Notes under the pieces: generated by a model
What the model saw: the letters and a program-made list of their open reading frames with translations, nothing else
What the model was told of the DNA's origin: nothing
Databases searched by the model: none
Assembly: GCA_944800085.1 (NCBI GenBank)
Contig: CALYLO010000007.1
Location: 1 to 64,000 of the forward strand
DNA length: 64,000 nucleotides
Origin: Paenibacillus melissococcoides
GTDB taxonomy: Bacteria > Bacillota > Bacilli > Paenibacillales > Paenibacillaceae
Direction: 5' to 3'
Shown: piece after piece, positions 39,209 through 48,410 of the stretch
Numbering within the stretch: position 1 is the stretch's first letter
How the letters are laid out: every line of letters starts with the position of its first letter
Made by a program: the position numbers and the translations under genes

Positions 39209-40210
39209 TCAGTGCGTATAGGCGGACACGTTGCTGCTGTCGACCGCTTCGTGCAGCGCCGCGTTGAGGCCGCTGGCGATAATGTTGGCCATATCCTCCA
39301 TGAATTCGTCGACTTCCTTCGGTGTCACGATCAGATCATGGCCAAGCGGCTCCAGCACTTCCTTCACCAGCAGCAGCCGGTCCTGCTCGCCAATTTCTTC
39401 GAGAATGCCGAGAATCTGCCGGGTCTGATTCGTCTCCTGCTTGAAGTGCTCCCGCATCATTTCGAAGGCGTTGTTGACGATGGTCGAAGCATAGCATACG
39501 GTCGGCACGCCGATGGCGATGCACGGCACCCCGAGAATCTCCCGGGTCAGCCCGCGCCGCTTGTTCCCGATGCCGGAGCCGGGGTGAATCCCGATATCGG
39601 CAATCTGGATTGTCGTATTGACCCGCTCCAGCGCTTTGGAGGCAAGCGCGTCGATCGCGATGATGAGATCGGGGCGGATTCGATCGACGATGCCCTGCAC
39701 GATATCGCTTGACTCGATCCCCGTCACGCCGAGCACGCCGGGAGCGACGGCGCTGACCTCACGGTAGCCGGGACTGACCTGATCCGGCATCACCTCGAAG
39801 TAATGGCGGGTGACCAGCACATTCTCGACGACGAGCGGCCCAAGCGCATCGGGAGTCACATTCCAGTTCCCCAGGCCGACAATAAGCACCTTCGCGGAAG
39901 ATCCGATCCCGATTTCTCCGAGAAAAGAAGCGAACAGCTGCGCGAACGATGTGGCGACGCGGTCCTGGAGGTCGGAGTCTTTCCGCCGCAAGCCCGGCAC
40001 TTCAATCGTGATGTAGCGCCCCGGGATGCGGCCGATGGCGCGCGAGCCTTCCTCCGTCTGCACATGAATCCGCGTTATTTTGATGCCGCGATCCTCTTCG
40101 ACATGCTCCTGCACTCCGGGAATGGAGGCGGCGCGATCAGGGGATGCCATTTCCCTGGATTCCAACGCCAAATCGGTACGAACCGAATAATTGCGTAAAT
40201 CCGCCGTCAT
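39209..40210 (-). CDS. gpr: Germination protease GPR (spore protease)
   Basis: 333 residues from ATG at 40208-40210, preceded by TTTTGGGAGGTAGACTT. It starts with NYSVRTDLALESREMA, the conserved GPR opening, and has VLIVGLGNWNVTPDALGPLV, DLIIAIDALASKALERVNTT, QIADIGIHPGSGIGNKRRGL and GVPCIAIGVPTVCYAS. GPR degrades small acid-soluble spore proteins at germination; it is made as a zymogen in the forespore. Divergent from rpsT, as in Bacillus. Confidence 0.95.
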   Translation of the reverse strand: MTADLRNYSVRTDLALESREMASPDRAASIPGVQEHVEEDRGIKITRIHVQTEEGSRAIGRIPGRYITIEVPGLRRKDSDLQDRVATSFAQLFASFLGEIGIGSSAKVLIVGLGNWNVTPDALGPLVVENVLVTRHYFEVMPDQVSPGYREVSAVAPGVLGVTGIESSDIVQGIVDRIRPDLIIAIDALASKALERVNTTIQIADIGIHPGSGIGNKRRGLTREILGVPCIAIGVPTVCYASTIVNNAFEMMREHFKQETNQTRQILGILEEIGEQDRLLLVKEVLEPLGHDLIVTPKEVDEFMEDMANIIASGLNAALHEAVDSSNVSAYTH

Positions 40211-40242
40211 AAGTCTACCTCCCAAAAGTTCCATTTTGCAGA

Positions 40243-40272
40243 TATTGTGTGTGATGGAGGCCAACTTTATGC
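40243..40272 (-). promoter_or_regulatory. Possible sigma-G promoter of gpr
   Basis: On the minus strand GCATA and CACAATA are spaced 18 bp, close to the sigma-G consensus (G-A/C-ATR ... CATNNTA) and about 30 nt upstream of the gpr start. Known for Bacillus: gpr is transcribed by sigma-F and sigma-G. Confidence 0.4.
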
Positions 40273-40336
40273 GGCAGCAGCGGAACTATCGCATGCCGAT
40301 GCCTATCCGGCAAATGGGGAGACCGCGGCAAACATA

Positions 40337-40365
40337 TTGCTTTTTAGGGTATGTCATGCTAGAAT
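40337..40365 (+). promoter_or_regulatory. rpsT promoter
   Basis: TTGCTT (40337-40342) and TAGAAT (40360-40365), 17-bp spacer, leaving a leader of about 80 nt before the rpsT start. Confidence 0.6.
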
Positions 40366-40450
40366 ATTTTAAGTTGTGAATCTATCTCATGCTGATCTGG
40401 AAATGGTATAGATTCGATTGTCGCACTACGATGCAACGGAGGTGAATGCA

Positions 40451-40723
40451 ATGCCTAACATTAAATCCGCTGTGAAACGCGTAAAAACGAACGACAAGCG
40501 CCGTCTGTTGAACGCTTCTCAGAAGTCCGCACTTCGTACGGCTGTCAAAGCAGCTGACGCTGCATTGGCTAACAATGAAGTGGAAACTGCCAAAGGAGCT
40601 GTCGCTCTGGCTTCGAAGAAATTGGACAAAGCCGTTACAAAAGGCTTGATCCACAAAAATGCGGCTGCCCGCAAGAAGTCCCGCTTGGCACAAAAATTGA
40701 ACGCTCTGCTCGTACAAGCGTAA
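40451..40723 (+). CDS. rpsT: 30S ribosomal protein S20
   Basis: 90 residues beginning MPNIKSAVKRVKTNDKRRL at ATG 40451, with ACGGAGGTGAATGCA as ribosome binding site. Lys/Arg/Ala-rich three-helix protein with HKNAAARKKSRLAQKLNAL at the end, typical for S20, which binds 16S rRNA early in 30S assembly. The longer upstream frame from 40418 is not needed. Confidence 0.97.
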   Translation: MPNIKSAVKRVKTNDKRRLLNASQKSALRTAVKAADAALANNEVETAKGAVALASKKLDKAVTKGLIHKNAAARKKSRLAQKLNALLVQA

Positions 40724-40755
40724 GCAGCAGCCTTTCATACTTAAATGCAGCAAAG

Positions 40756-40798
40756 AAGCCCGAAGATGAACGCCTGCGCGTCCGTCTTCGGGCTTTTG
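40756..40798 (+). terminator. rpsT terminator
   Basis: AAGCCCGAAGA ... TCTTCGGGCTT stem followed by TTGTT, between rpsT and the convergent holA gene. Confidence 0.85.
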
Positions 40799-40809
40799 TT
40801 GATGGCGGG

Positions 40810-41856
40810 CTAGCGGGAACCGGCCATTCCGCTCCGCGTGCTGCCCGCCGCCATCCGCATGATGAACATTTCCAGACCGAGCGTCTTGTCTACCCGCCCC
40901 GACTTCATCTCATAGTCGAGCTCGGCCGCCTCGGCCAACCATCCGGCCAATACATCGGTTCCGTAGCCGCGCGCCTGTTCGGCCGCCATCTTGGCCGCAT
41001 AAGGATGGATACCGAGCTGAGAGGCGGCCTGCTGCTGCGTGAAGCTCTGGTTCGTCAGCTCCTTGACCTGAAGCATCATCCGGAGCTGCCGGACGATGAG
41101 CGCCATAATCTTAATCGGCTCCTCCTTCTGCTTCAGCAGCTCGTGCAGGGTCGACAATGCTTTGCCCGCCCTATGGCGAACGACATCCTCGACCAATTGG
41201 AAGACGTTCTGCTCCGTGTTTTTGGCAATAAGTCCTTCAATCGTCGCCGTATCAATGACGCCGCCTTCCCCGGCGAACAAGCAGCATTTCTCAATCTCGC
41301 CCGCCAGCGCCTGCAGATTCGTCCCTACCGCGTTCAACAGGGCCGTTACCGCTTCCTCCCCGATGGAACAGCCATGCTTGCCCGTCTCCCGCTTCACCCA
41401 CTGCGCCAGCTCCTCGGCCCCCAGCGGCTGAAAAGCGAGCACCGCGGCCTTCGCCTTGGCGGTCTTGACCGTCTTCTTGCGCTCATCCAGCTTGTCCGCC
41501 TGCACCAGGAAGACGATGGTGCTGGTCTCCATCGGCTGTTCCATATATTTAAGCAACCGTTCGGTGCGATGCTCCATCTTGTCCTTGCCGGAGGCAAAAA
41601 TCGATTGATCCTTGACCAGAATGCACTTGCGGGGCACAAGAAATGGCAGCGTCTCCGCTTCTTCGATGACGGCCTCGATCGGAGCTTCAGCCGTGTCCAT
41701 CTTCATCACGGCCAATTCCCGGTTCTCCGGCTCGAAGGCATGCTCCAGCAAATAGTGAACGAACTCTTGCATTCTGTATTTTTCCGTACCATACAGTACA
41801 TATATCGGGCGCGGCTCCCCGCGCTGTATCTCCTTAATCGCCGCTTTCATATCCAA
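40810..41856 (-). CDS. holA: DNA polymerase III delta subunit
   Basis: 348 residues from TTG at 41854-41856, nine bases after GGGAGG; an ATG two codons later is possible. N-terminal AAA+-like part: IQRGEPRPIYVLYGTEKYRM, and EAETLPFLVPRKCILVKDQS. Then FLVQADKLDERKKTVKTAK and a C-terminal collar domain: VFQLVEDVVRHRAGKALSTL, ALIVRQLRMMLQVKELTNQS. It is the wrench of the clamp loader. Position next to rpsT agrees with Bacillus yqeN. Confidence 0.93.
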   Translation of the reverse strand: MDMKAAIKEIQRGEPRPIYVLYGTEKYRMQEFVHYLLEHAFEPENRELAVMKMDTAEAPIEAVIEEAETLPFLVPRKCILVKDQSIFASGKDKMEHRTERLLKYMEQPMETSTIVFLVQADKLDERKKTVKTAKAKAAVLAFQPLGAEELAQWVKRETGKHGCSIGEEAVTALLNAVGTNLQALAGEIEKCCLFAGEGGVIDTATIEGLIAKNTEQNVFQLVEDVVRHRAGKALSTLHELLKQKEEPIKIMALIVRQLRMMLQVKELTNQSFTQQQAASQLGIHPYAAKMAAEQARGYGTDVLAGWLAEAAELDYEMKSGRVDKTLGLEMFIMRMAAGSTRSGMAGSR

Positions 41857-41919
41857 TGCCTGATGCCTCCCCCTGTCTATGTACTTCATGATAGCAAAAA
41901 TTGAGGAACGCCGCAAAAA

Positions 41920-41965
41920 ACAAAGGGACCGGCGCAGCCCTCGCGGGCGGCGCAAGTCCCTTTGT
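41920..41965 (-). terminator. Terminator of the ECF sigma/anti-sigma operon
   Basis: ACAAAGGGAC ... GTCCCTTTGT with an inner GC stem, followed on the minus strand by TTTTTT. It lies about 190 nt behind the anti-sigma stop; I see no gene in between. Confidence 0.75.
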
Positions 41966-42153
41966 CCCATACCATCTATGATAAACGCCTGCAGCGAAGC
42001 TCTAGAAACTCCGCGCAAACGGTCACACGACGTACGGGAACGTCACTTGCATCTTTTCCTTGATACCTCATCATACGCGCGCCGCGCCGAATGTGTGCCG
42101 CTTCCCGGGGGATGGCCCAGCCCATTTTTGGCAGCGCGCGAGCCTTCGGCGCC

Positions 42154-43449
42154 CTAGGTAGCAGGCTTGGCCGTACCGGGCACCACGATAGGCTCCTTCG
42201 TATCGGCCTCGCCGGCGGCCGCTTCCTTCAATCCGTTCGAAGACACGTCATAATGGAACTGGCGCAGTCCGTCCTCTGTCCGCACCTTTACTTCCAGACG
42301 GCTGCTGTCCGAAGACCAGATCAGCTCTTCCGGCATGTCGGCGAATGCCAGCGTCTGCAGCTTGGTCTGCTCCGCGTCGTTGACGCCGTACAACATGAGC
42401 TGGCCGTTCTCCCATACGACCATCCATTTGCCGTCCGGCGATGTCGCTTCCTTCGACGCCGCGAACAGAGATTGGCGGTTCAGATCCTTATCCGCGAACC
42501 CCATGCTGCCGGCATCGGCGCTCGAGCCGTTCTCCGGATCTTCATTTTTCGGAACGGCCGCAATGGACGGCGGCACCTGGCTGTCCTGCGATTCGGCTTG
42601 CTCCGTGCCGGTATTCTGCTTGCCGGCCGCAGGCTCCTCGGCCTTCTTGCCTTGCTTTCCGCTCTTCTCTTGCTTCTCGGCAGACGATCCCACCGGCTTC
42701 CGATCTTGCTCCGGCTTCTCGCTCTTGCTCGAATGGCGATCTGCCGCGCCGCTGCCTGCCGCCGGCTTCGGCGGCGCGGTGTCCGGCGCTTCCTCCTTAT
42801 TCTGTCCAGCGTCGCCTGGCGGTTGGGCATCCTGTTGTTGCTGTTTGTTGGACGCAGAGTCATCGTTGCCCGTTCCGGCGTTGGCTTCCTGCGGCACCGG
42901 CTTCCCGTCCGGTTGAGTGCTCCGAAGGACCTGGCTCGAATCCGCCGCGCCGACGGATTCCTGCGCCGGCTGCGTCAATTCCGCGAAGTCGCCTGCCTGC
43001 TCCGTCGCCGTCGGCGGCTTGAACATCACCATGAATAATCCGAAGATGAGACCTGCGGCCACCACGGCTCCCGCAGAACGCCATTGCCGCTTGTGATACC
43101 ATTTCGGTATGGACGTTACGGCCTGCGGCTTCCGCTCCGGCGTCCGGGCCGTCACGCCGCTTCCCTGCCGCTCCAAGGTACCTGAGGCCGGGGAAGGCGA
43201 TGCGCCCGCGGCTGCCGCCTGCTGCTTATCTATCTGCTGCAAGGAAGGCAATATCGCATCCACCAGGCTGTAAGGCGGAGCGACCTTCGGAAGCTGAACC
43301 AGCTCCCGATGAATATTCTCTAACCGTTCTGCCATCTCGGCGCAGGCGGGGCATCGGCGGATATGCTCTGTCAGCAGGCTCTCTTCCGACTGCGTCAACT
43401 CACCGTCCAAGCTGCGTTGCTTCAGTTCCATCACCTCTGCACAGTTCAT
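42154..43449 (-). CDS. Anti-sigma factor with zf-HC2 domain and exported sensor part
   Basis: 431 residues. N-terminal zinc-binding anti-sigma domain: EVMELKQRSLDGELTQSEES and LLTEHIRRCPACAEMAERLE (H-x3-C-x2-C). A membrane segment AVVAAGLIFGLFMVMF is near residue 130. The outer part is a long Gln/Ser/Lys/Pro linker and a C-terminal domain resembling a beta-propeller blade: SPDGKWMVVWENGQLMLYGV, LIWSSDSSRLEVKV. It overlaps the sigma gene by four bases and probably sequesters that sigma at the membrane until an envelope signal acts. Confidence 0.88.
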   Translation of the reverse strand: MNCAEVMELKQRSLDGELTQSEESLLTEHIRRCPACAEMAERLENIHRELVQLPKVAPPYSLVDAILPSLQQIDKQQAAAAGASPSPASGTLERQGSGVTARTPERKPQAVTSIPKWYHKRQWRSAGAVVAAGLIFGLFMVMFKPPTATEQAGDFAELTQPAQESVGAADSSQVLRSTQPDGKPVPQEANAGTGNDDSASNKQQQQDAQPPGDAGQNKEEAPDTAPPKPAAGSGAADRHSSKSEKPEQDRKPVGSSAEKQEKSGKQGKKAEEPAAGKQNTGTEQAESQDSQVPPSIAAVPKNEDPENGSSADAGSMGFADKDLNRQSLFAASKEATSPDGKWMVVWENGQLMLYGVNDAEQTKLQTLAFADMPEELIWSSDSSRLEVKVRTEDGLRQFHYDVSSNGLKEAAAGEADTKEPIVVPGTAKPAT

Positions 43450-43991
43450 CCTCGTACACCACCTTTCTCATAATCTTGCAGCATCGTCTGCAGTTGTTGC
43501 CGGGCGCGAAATAGATAGGATTTGACCGTGTTCAACGGCAAATTCAAGCTCTCCGCAATCTCGTTGTAGGAGAAATCTTGCAGATATCGCAGAACGACGA
43601 CCGCACGATGATGTTCAGGCAGCCGATCTATTGCCTCACGTATGTCCTGAGCCACGTAGGCGGACATCACTTCCTTCTCTACACTCTCTTCCCCGACAAA
43701 TACGAGGTCATGCTCATCGATCGAGACCGTCGGGCGATTGCGCCGGAATTTGTCAATGCAAATATTCGTCACAATCCGCTGCACCCAGGTTTTGAACTGA
43801 GCTTTTTCCTCATAAGATTGAATTTTGGAATAAATCCGGATTAAGGCTTCTTGGGACGCGTCCAGTGCATCCTGCTCATTATTGAGGATATAATAAGCCG
43901 TCCGATACACGTATTGTTCTATTTCCCGCAAAAGAGTGATTAAAGCGTCGCGATCGCCGGATTGAGCGGCTCGTATCAGTCCCGAATCCAC
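43446..43991 (-). CDS. ECF-type RNA polymerase sigma factor
   Basis: 181 residues from GTG at 43989-43991, after GAGAGGGGG. Region 2: LREIEQYVYRTAYYILNNEQ, DALDASQEALIRIYSKIQSY, FKTWVQRIVTNICIDKFRRN. Region 4: IDRLPEHHRAVVVLRYLQDF, SYNEIAESLNLPLNTVKSYL. This is a SigW/SigX-like ECF factor, co-encoded with its anti-sigma. An ECF-type promoter lies just upstream (44024-44050), suggesting autoregulation. Confidence 0.93.
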   Translation of the reverse strand: MDSGLIRAAQSGDRDALITLLREIEQYVYRTAYYILNNEQDALDASQEALIRIYSKIQSYEEKAQFKTWVQRIVTNICIDKFRRNRPTVSIDEHDLVFVGEESVEKEVMSAYVAQDIREAIDRLPEHHRAVVVLRYLQDFSYNEIAESLNLPLNTVKSYLFRARQQLQTMLQDYEKGGVRG

Positions 43992-44023
43992 TACCTGTTA
44001 TCCCCCTCTCTTGCATATCCATT

Positions 44024-44050
44024 GACGTGCCTAAGCCGCAAATGGTTGCA
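44024..44050 (-). promoter_or_regulatory. ECF-type promoter, probably autoregulatory
   Basis: On the minus strand TGCAACC and CGTC are separated by 16 bases. The AAC and CGTC elements with this spacing are the hallmark of promoters used by SigW/SigX-like ECF factors. It lies about 30 nt ahead of the sigma gene start. Confidence 0.5.
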
Positions 44051-44161
44051 GTGGTTCACTTCCAATTTGTAGTTTATCCTCTCATCCGCATAAATTCATC
44101 CCTTAGCATAGCAAAAGATGCTTTCAATTGCATTGCATGATACAACAAGGTGACAAGCCGC

Positions 44162-44187
44162 AAAAAGCACGTCAGGCCGACGTGCTT
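44162..44187 (-). terminator. comEC terminator
   Basis: Minus-strand AAGCACGTCGGCCTGACGTGCTT followed by TTT, 20 nt after the comEC stop. Confidence 0.85.
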
Positions 44188-44204
44188 GAAGCTGCTCTCT
44201 AACT

Positions 44205-46820
44205 CTATGGAACTATCCTATCACGCTTTGTCCGCACCTTCAAACCCTGCACCGTCAGCCTGAACTGGATCTCTCCGTCCCAATCGGTCCGGAGCGCGGG
44301 CACCTGGGCGCGCGCCAACGTGGCGAGCACGTTCGGATGCGGGTGCCCGTAGCGGTTGTTGCGTCCGAGCGAGATGACGCCTGCCGCCGGCCGAATCGCT
44401 TCTATCCATTCCGGGATAGAGGACGTCCGGCTTCCATGATGCGCCACCTTGTAGACATCCACAGGCGGCAGCCGGCCTTGGCCCGCACCTCCTGCCAGCA
44501 TGCGCCGTTCTCCATCGGCTTCCACATCCCCCGTCAGCAGCATCGTCGCCTGCGCCTTGCTGCGCGGATGGGTCAGCGTCAGCAGCAGGACGAGGGAGGC
44601 GCGATTTTGGTTCTCCTCCTCCGGGAGAAGACTCGCACCGCTATCCGCTATCGGATAAAGGACGTCGATTCGTGTCCATTCATCAACCATCCACGAATCG
44701 CCGGCCTGGCCGCCGCTGATCGGGATGCGCTTCTCCAGTGCCATCCGGTACAGCTCCGCCATCGTCGCCGAGGACTTCCACGTGCCGTTCGTCATGAAGC
44801 GGCTGACCGGCATATGCCGCAATACGGCCAATAGCCCGCCGGCATGATCTTGATCGGCATGCGTCAGCACGACCGCGTCCAATCGCCGGACGCCCCGCTG
44901 CTTCAACAGGGGAACGATCACCTTCTCGCCGATCTCGAACGGCACGCGGCGTTCCCTCCATCGATCCCCAGGCCTGCGGAAATTCGCCGTTCCTCCTCCG
45001 TCGACGAGCACATGCTTGCCGGAAGCCGTACGAATCAAGATACTGTCGCCCTGGCCGACATCAATGAAGCTGACCACCGCATCTCTGCCGAGACCATCCC
45101 GATAGCCCCAGACAAGAAGCGCGGCGAGCGGAACGACCGCCAAAACGGAGCCGATGCGGCGGATACCTCGCGGGGAAGGCCGCACCTCCACGAATGTGCC
45201 GAGCGGCTGCGTATCGCCCTCCGTTCCCGCCCGGCTGCGGGGCAACGCGCCTCCCTCTTCAGCCATCCGGCGCCATGAAGCGAAGGCGAGAGACAGACTC
45301 GCGTAGTAAGCACCAATCCACCATAGCGGGAGCTGCGGCCAGATTAAGCTCGGTCCTTCGATGGCTGCGAGCCATTCGACGATCCGGAACGTCAGCTCGT
45401 TCATCTGCGACACGATCCAGGCTAGCGGGCGGGCTGCCGGTTCATAGAGAAGACCCGCGAGGAGCGAGATCGTGCCAGCCGGGAGCACGCCAAGACTGAT
45501 AATCGGGACGAGCAGGAAGTTGGCCGCGAACGACAAGAGCGAAAATTGATGGAAATAATAGACGGTCAACGGAAAAGATACGGCCTGGGCGACCAAGGTT
45601 ACGGCCGCGGAAGAGGACAGCCACAAGGGCCAGGCCGGCAGGAGCCGCACGACGCGGGGCACCCCGATAATCAAGCCGGCGGTCACGGCGAACGAGAGCT
45701 GAAAGCCGATCTGAAGCGCATAATACGGGTCCCACAGAAGCATCGCCAACAAGACGAGGGCCAAAATGTGAAGTCCGTCCTTCAGCCAGCCCTTGCGCAA
45801 GCAGTACAAGGCAACTATCGACATCAGCCCCGCCCGGATGACCGAAGGAGCCGCTCCCGTCAGCAGCATATACGCCGGGAGGCAGCATTGAACGATCAAC
45901 AGCCCCTTCTCCTTCGATAGGCGGAGCAGCCGGAGCAGGCCGAGCAGCGCCCCGGCGAATACCCCCACATGAAGACCCGAGATGGCAAGCACATGCGTCA
46001 TACCCAGCTCCGAGAACTGGCGGTATGTATCCGGATCCAATTCCGTCCGGCTTCCAAGCACAAGCCCCTGCATATATCCGCTATGCGGCTGCTTATACAG
46101 CCGCTCCATAAGCTCCAGCAGCGCGCCGCGGACCCGGTCGACCCGGGCAAGCGCCCGGTGCGCGGCCTGTTCTGCCCGCTGGTACCCGTTCCGGTTCACT
46201 CTGTCAATGATGGCGGCCTGCTCTGCTCCTGCAACCCGGAGAATCCAATGGATGCGCTGCGGCCGCAGATACTCCCGATAGCTGAACGCCCCGAAGTTCG
46301 ACGCGTCTCCCGGCGCGGTCAATTGGCCATGAAGGCGCACGGCCCGGCCCCGCTCCCATCGCGCCATCGCGCCCAGCTCCGACGGCGCGGACAGCCGAAT
46401 CTGGACGAGCAGCTTCTCGTCCACGGGCTCCGGCCCGCCTCCTGCGTCCCCTTGCCATGAGACGGCCCGGAACTGGAACTGAACCCGGTCCCCGTCTTGC
46501 TCCGCCGGAGACAGGATATAGCCGTCCCAGCTTCCCTCCGCCGCCGGCTGATCCGCATCGGCAGGCAGCGTCCAGCGGCTGGCATTGCGGTGTTCCGTTA
46601 CGATGTATAGCGATGCCGAACAGAGAAGCGCCGCGCCGTACAGAGCCGCCTGTCTCCCGCTGCACCAGCGAAGCGCGCAACCGAGCGGAAGCGTCAGCAG
46701 CAGCCCCGTCACGGCCAGTACGGCATGAACCGCGGATAATGCGGCCGCGGCGTGAATCCCGATCACGAAGCAGACGGCCATGGCAACAATCGGTCTGCGC
46801 GACAGCAATTTCAACCTCAC
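44205..46820 (-). CDS. comEC: DNA uptake channel protein ComEC/Rec2
   Basis: 871 residues. N-terminal hydrophobic helices and a DUF4131/OB-like part; a competence domain with QFSELGMTHVLAISGLHVGV, APSVIRAGLMSIVALYCLRK and IGFQLSFAVTAGLIIGV; and a C-terminal metallo-beta-lactamase domain with SFIDVGQGDSILIRTA, VLTHADQDHAGGLLAVL and YKVAHHGSRTSS (metal ligands present). It forms the membrane channel for transforming DNA. Complete length suggests the competence machinery is kept. Last gene of the comE set, as in Bacillus. Confidence 0.95.
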   Translation of the reverse strand: MRLKLLSRRPIVAMAVCFVIGIHAAAALSAVHAVLAVTGLLLTLPLGCALRWCSGRQAALYGAALLCSASLYIVTEHRNASRWTLPADADQPAAEGSWDGYILSPAEQDGDRVQFQFRAVSWQGDAGGGPEPVDEKLLVQIRLSAPSELGAMARWERGRAVRLHGQLTAPGDASNFGAFSYREYLRPQRIHWILRVAGAEQAAIIDRVNRNGYQRAEQAAHRALARVDRVRGALLELMERLYKQPHSGYMQGLVLGSRTELDPDTYRQFSELGMTHVLAISGLHVGVFAGALLGLLRLLRLSKEKGLLIVQCCLPAYMLLTGAAPSVIRAGLMSIVALYCLRKGWLKDGLHILALVLLAMLLWDPYYALQIGFQLSFAVTAGLIIGVPRVVRLLPAWPLWLSSSAAVTLVAQAVSFPLTVYYFHQFSLLSFAANFLLVPIISLGVLPAGTISLLAGLLYEPAARPLAWIVSQMNELTFRIVEWLAAIEGPSLIWPQLPLWWIGAYYASLSLAFASWRRMAEEGGALPRSRAGTEGDTQPLGTFVEVRPSPRGIRRIGSVLAVVPLAALLVWGYRDGLGRDAVVSFIDVGQGDSILIRTASGKHVLVDGGGTANFRRPGDRWRERRVPFEIGEKVIVPLLKQRGVRRLDAVVLTHADQDHAGGLLAVLRHMPVSRFMTNGTWKSSATMAELYRMALEKRIPISGGQAGDSWMVDEWTRIDVLYPIADSGASLLPEEENQNRASLVLLLTLTHPRSKAQATMLLTGDVEADGERRMLAGGAGQGRLPPVDVYKVAHHGSRTSSIPEWIEAIRPAAGVISLGRNNRYGHPHPNVLATLARAQVPALRTDWDGEIQFRLTVQGLKVRTKRDRIVP

Positions 46821-46917
46821 CTCCCGGTTTTTACTTGGCCTGACCTCGTTGTGGGCACTCGTTGTCGTAGGCTCGGCTTGTCAGGCTGATTCAGACAGTT
46901 GTCCACCAGAGGAACGC

Positions 46918-46992
46918 AAAAAAAAACTCCACGCCATCGTTCCGCGGCCGCCCATGTTCATGGCATGCCCGGAATTCCGGCATGGAGGTTCT
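46918..46992 (-). terminator. comEB terminator (long-loop hairpin)
   Basis: Minus-strand AACCTCCATGCC pairs with GGCGTGGAGTT across about 45 nt that themselves can fold (GGCATGCCATGAAC region), followed by TTTTTTTT. It would separate comEB from comEC. Confidence 0.65.
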
Positions 46993-47003
46993 TCCCCACA
47001 TCA

Positions 47004-47522
47004 TTAATCTGTCGTATCCATTATCGTCTCCTGCGGCGGCTGGTAGGAAGCCAGCGTCCGGAACGTAATTCCCTTCTGCTTCATCATCGCCGCAACCTTC
47101 TCGCTGTCCTTCGGATAAGGGCGATGATACACGATCTCCGTGACGCCGCTGTTCGCCAGCATATTGGCGCAGGTCCAGCACGGCTCGTCCGTCACGTACA
47201 CCGTGGAGCCCTCTCTGTCGATCCGATCCGTGAACAGCAGCAGATTTTGCTCGGCATGAATGGTGCGGATGCACCGTTCCTTCTTCACCATCTGCTCCTC
47301 GCCGTCAACGGCGATCTTCTCGTACTGCTCGACAATCATGCACCCCGCTTCGCTGCAATCCGGCACTCCCATAGGCGCTCCGTTATAGGCCGTTCCGAGA
47401 AGCTTCTTGCCCTGCACCAGCACAGCGCCGACATGCCGCCGGGGACAGCGTGAACGTGTAGACACCATATAGGCGATATCCATGAAGTAGGTGTCCCAAT
47501 CTTTGCGTACACTTGTTGTCAT
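47004..47522 (-). CDS. comEB: dCMP deaminase-family protein ComEB
   Basis: 172 residues from ATG 47520-47522. It shows RKDWDTYFMDIAYMVSTRSR, RRHVGAVLVQGKKLLGTAYN, IHAEQNLLLF (zinc His and catalytic Glu) and TDEPCWTCANMLANSG (C-x2-C). This is a zinc-dependent deoxycytidylate deaminase converting dCMP to dUMP. In Bacillus comEB is not needed for transformation although it lies in the competence operon. Confidence 0.93.
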   Translation of the reverse strand: MTTSVRKDWDTYFMDIAYMVSTRSRCPRRHVGAVLVQGKKLLGTAYNGAPMGVPDCSEAGCMIVEQYEKIAVDGEEQMVKKERCIRTIHAEQNLLLFTDRIDREGSTVYVTDEPCWTCANMLANSGVTEIVYHRPYPKDSEKVAAMMKQKGITFRTLASYQPPQETIMDTTD

Positions 47523-47634
47523 CCGATTCATTCTCCCGTCTGTAGTAGGCTGATGACCGCCGCCATCGTTCTTACCCTTCATTGTAAGCACGATACCTTC
47601 GCTGCGCAACCGGATATCTCACATGTCCGTCCCG

Positions 47635-48270
47635 TTACTCGATCGAGGCTTGATCGCGCAGCTTGGCGAAGATAGCGGGGCCGATCCCTTTGACCTTCTT
47701 CAAATCCTCCAGCCGCTGGAACGGGCCGTGGCTCTCCCGATATTTTACGATCGCTTGCGATTTGCTGGGCCCGATTCCCGGGAGCTTCATTAAGGCTTCC
47801 GCATCGGCCTCGTTGATATTGATGCGCCCGCTCGCCGCGTCCTTCGCCTTTGCGTCTGCGGAAGACCCCGCGGAGGGAGCTTCGGCCGAGGCCGGAGCAC
47901 CGCCCCCTTGGCCGGGTTCTTCCTGCTTCTTGTCTGCCTGTATCGTTGGCGGCTGATTCGGGTCTCCTGCGCCCCGAATGGCGGTCTGACCCGCGTTCGC
48001 GGCCGATTCGGGACCTTGCTCTTGTCCGTCTCGCGGCCAGGAAGAAGCAGATGCCGGATTCGGACTTCCTTTCCGTTCCGCCATTTCCCTGCCCTCCTCC
48101 TCGGCGGCCAGACGCTCGGCAATCGCTTCATTGAGCGGCGTCCAGCCGCCCGCGGCCTCCTCCCATTGCGGCTTCAGCCACAAGCCCATGGAGACGGCAA
48201 GCCCGGCAATCGCCATCCCCGTCAGAGCAATCCAAACGCGCAAGGATAACGTATGACGGCTCTTCTTCAT
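47635..48270 (-). CDS. comEA: DNA receptor ComEA
   Basis: 211 residues from ATG at 48268-48270 after GAAAGGAGAATATGC. Membrane anchor VWIALTGMAIAGLAVSMGLW near the N-terminus, a long low-complexity Glu/Gly/Ala/Pro linker, and a C-terminal double helix-hairpin-helix: ININEADAEALMKLPGIGPS, KSQAIVKYRESHGPFQRLED, LKKVKGIGPAIFAKLRD. It binds dsDNA outside the membrane and hands it to ComEC. Normal length for the genus. The linker is longer than in Bacillus. Confidence 0.93.
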   Translation of the reverse strand: MKKSRHTLSLRVWIALTGMAIAGLAVSMGLWLKPQWEEAAGGWTPLNEAIAERLAAEEEGREMAERKGSPNPASASSWPRDGQEQGPESAANAGQTAIRGAGDPNQPPTIQADKKQEEPGQGGGAPASAEAPSAGSSADAKAKDAASGRININEADAEALMKLPGIGPSKSQAIVKYRESHGPFQRLEDLKKVKGIGPAIFAKLRDQASIE

Positions 48271-48410
48271 GCATATTCTCCTTTCGATAGAATACGTATA
48301 TTGGCCAACCCATCCTACATATAGGTAATAAAACATAGTATAGCCATTCGTTATATATTGGGCGTTCTGCGTCAGGGTATGCAAATGTGCAAACAGAGGA
48401 GGGAACATCC

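Noticed and set aside
42091..43038. 315-codon plus-strand frame opposite the anti-sigma gene
   Set aside because: Antisense to the low-complexity linker of the anti-sigma factor; no domain and no ribosome binding site.
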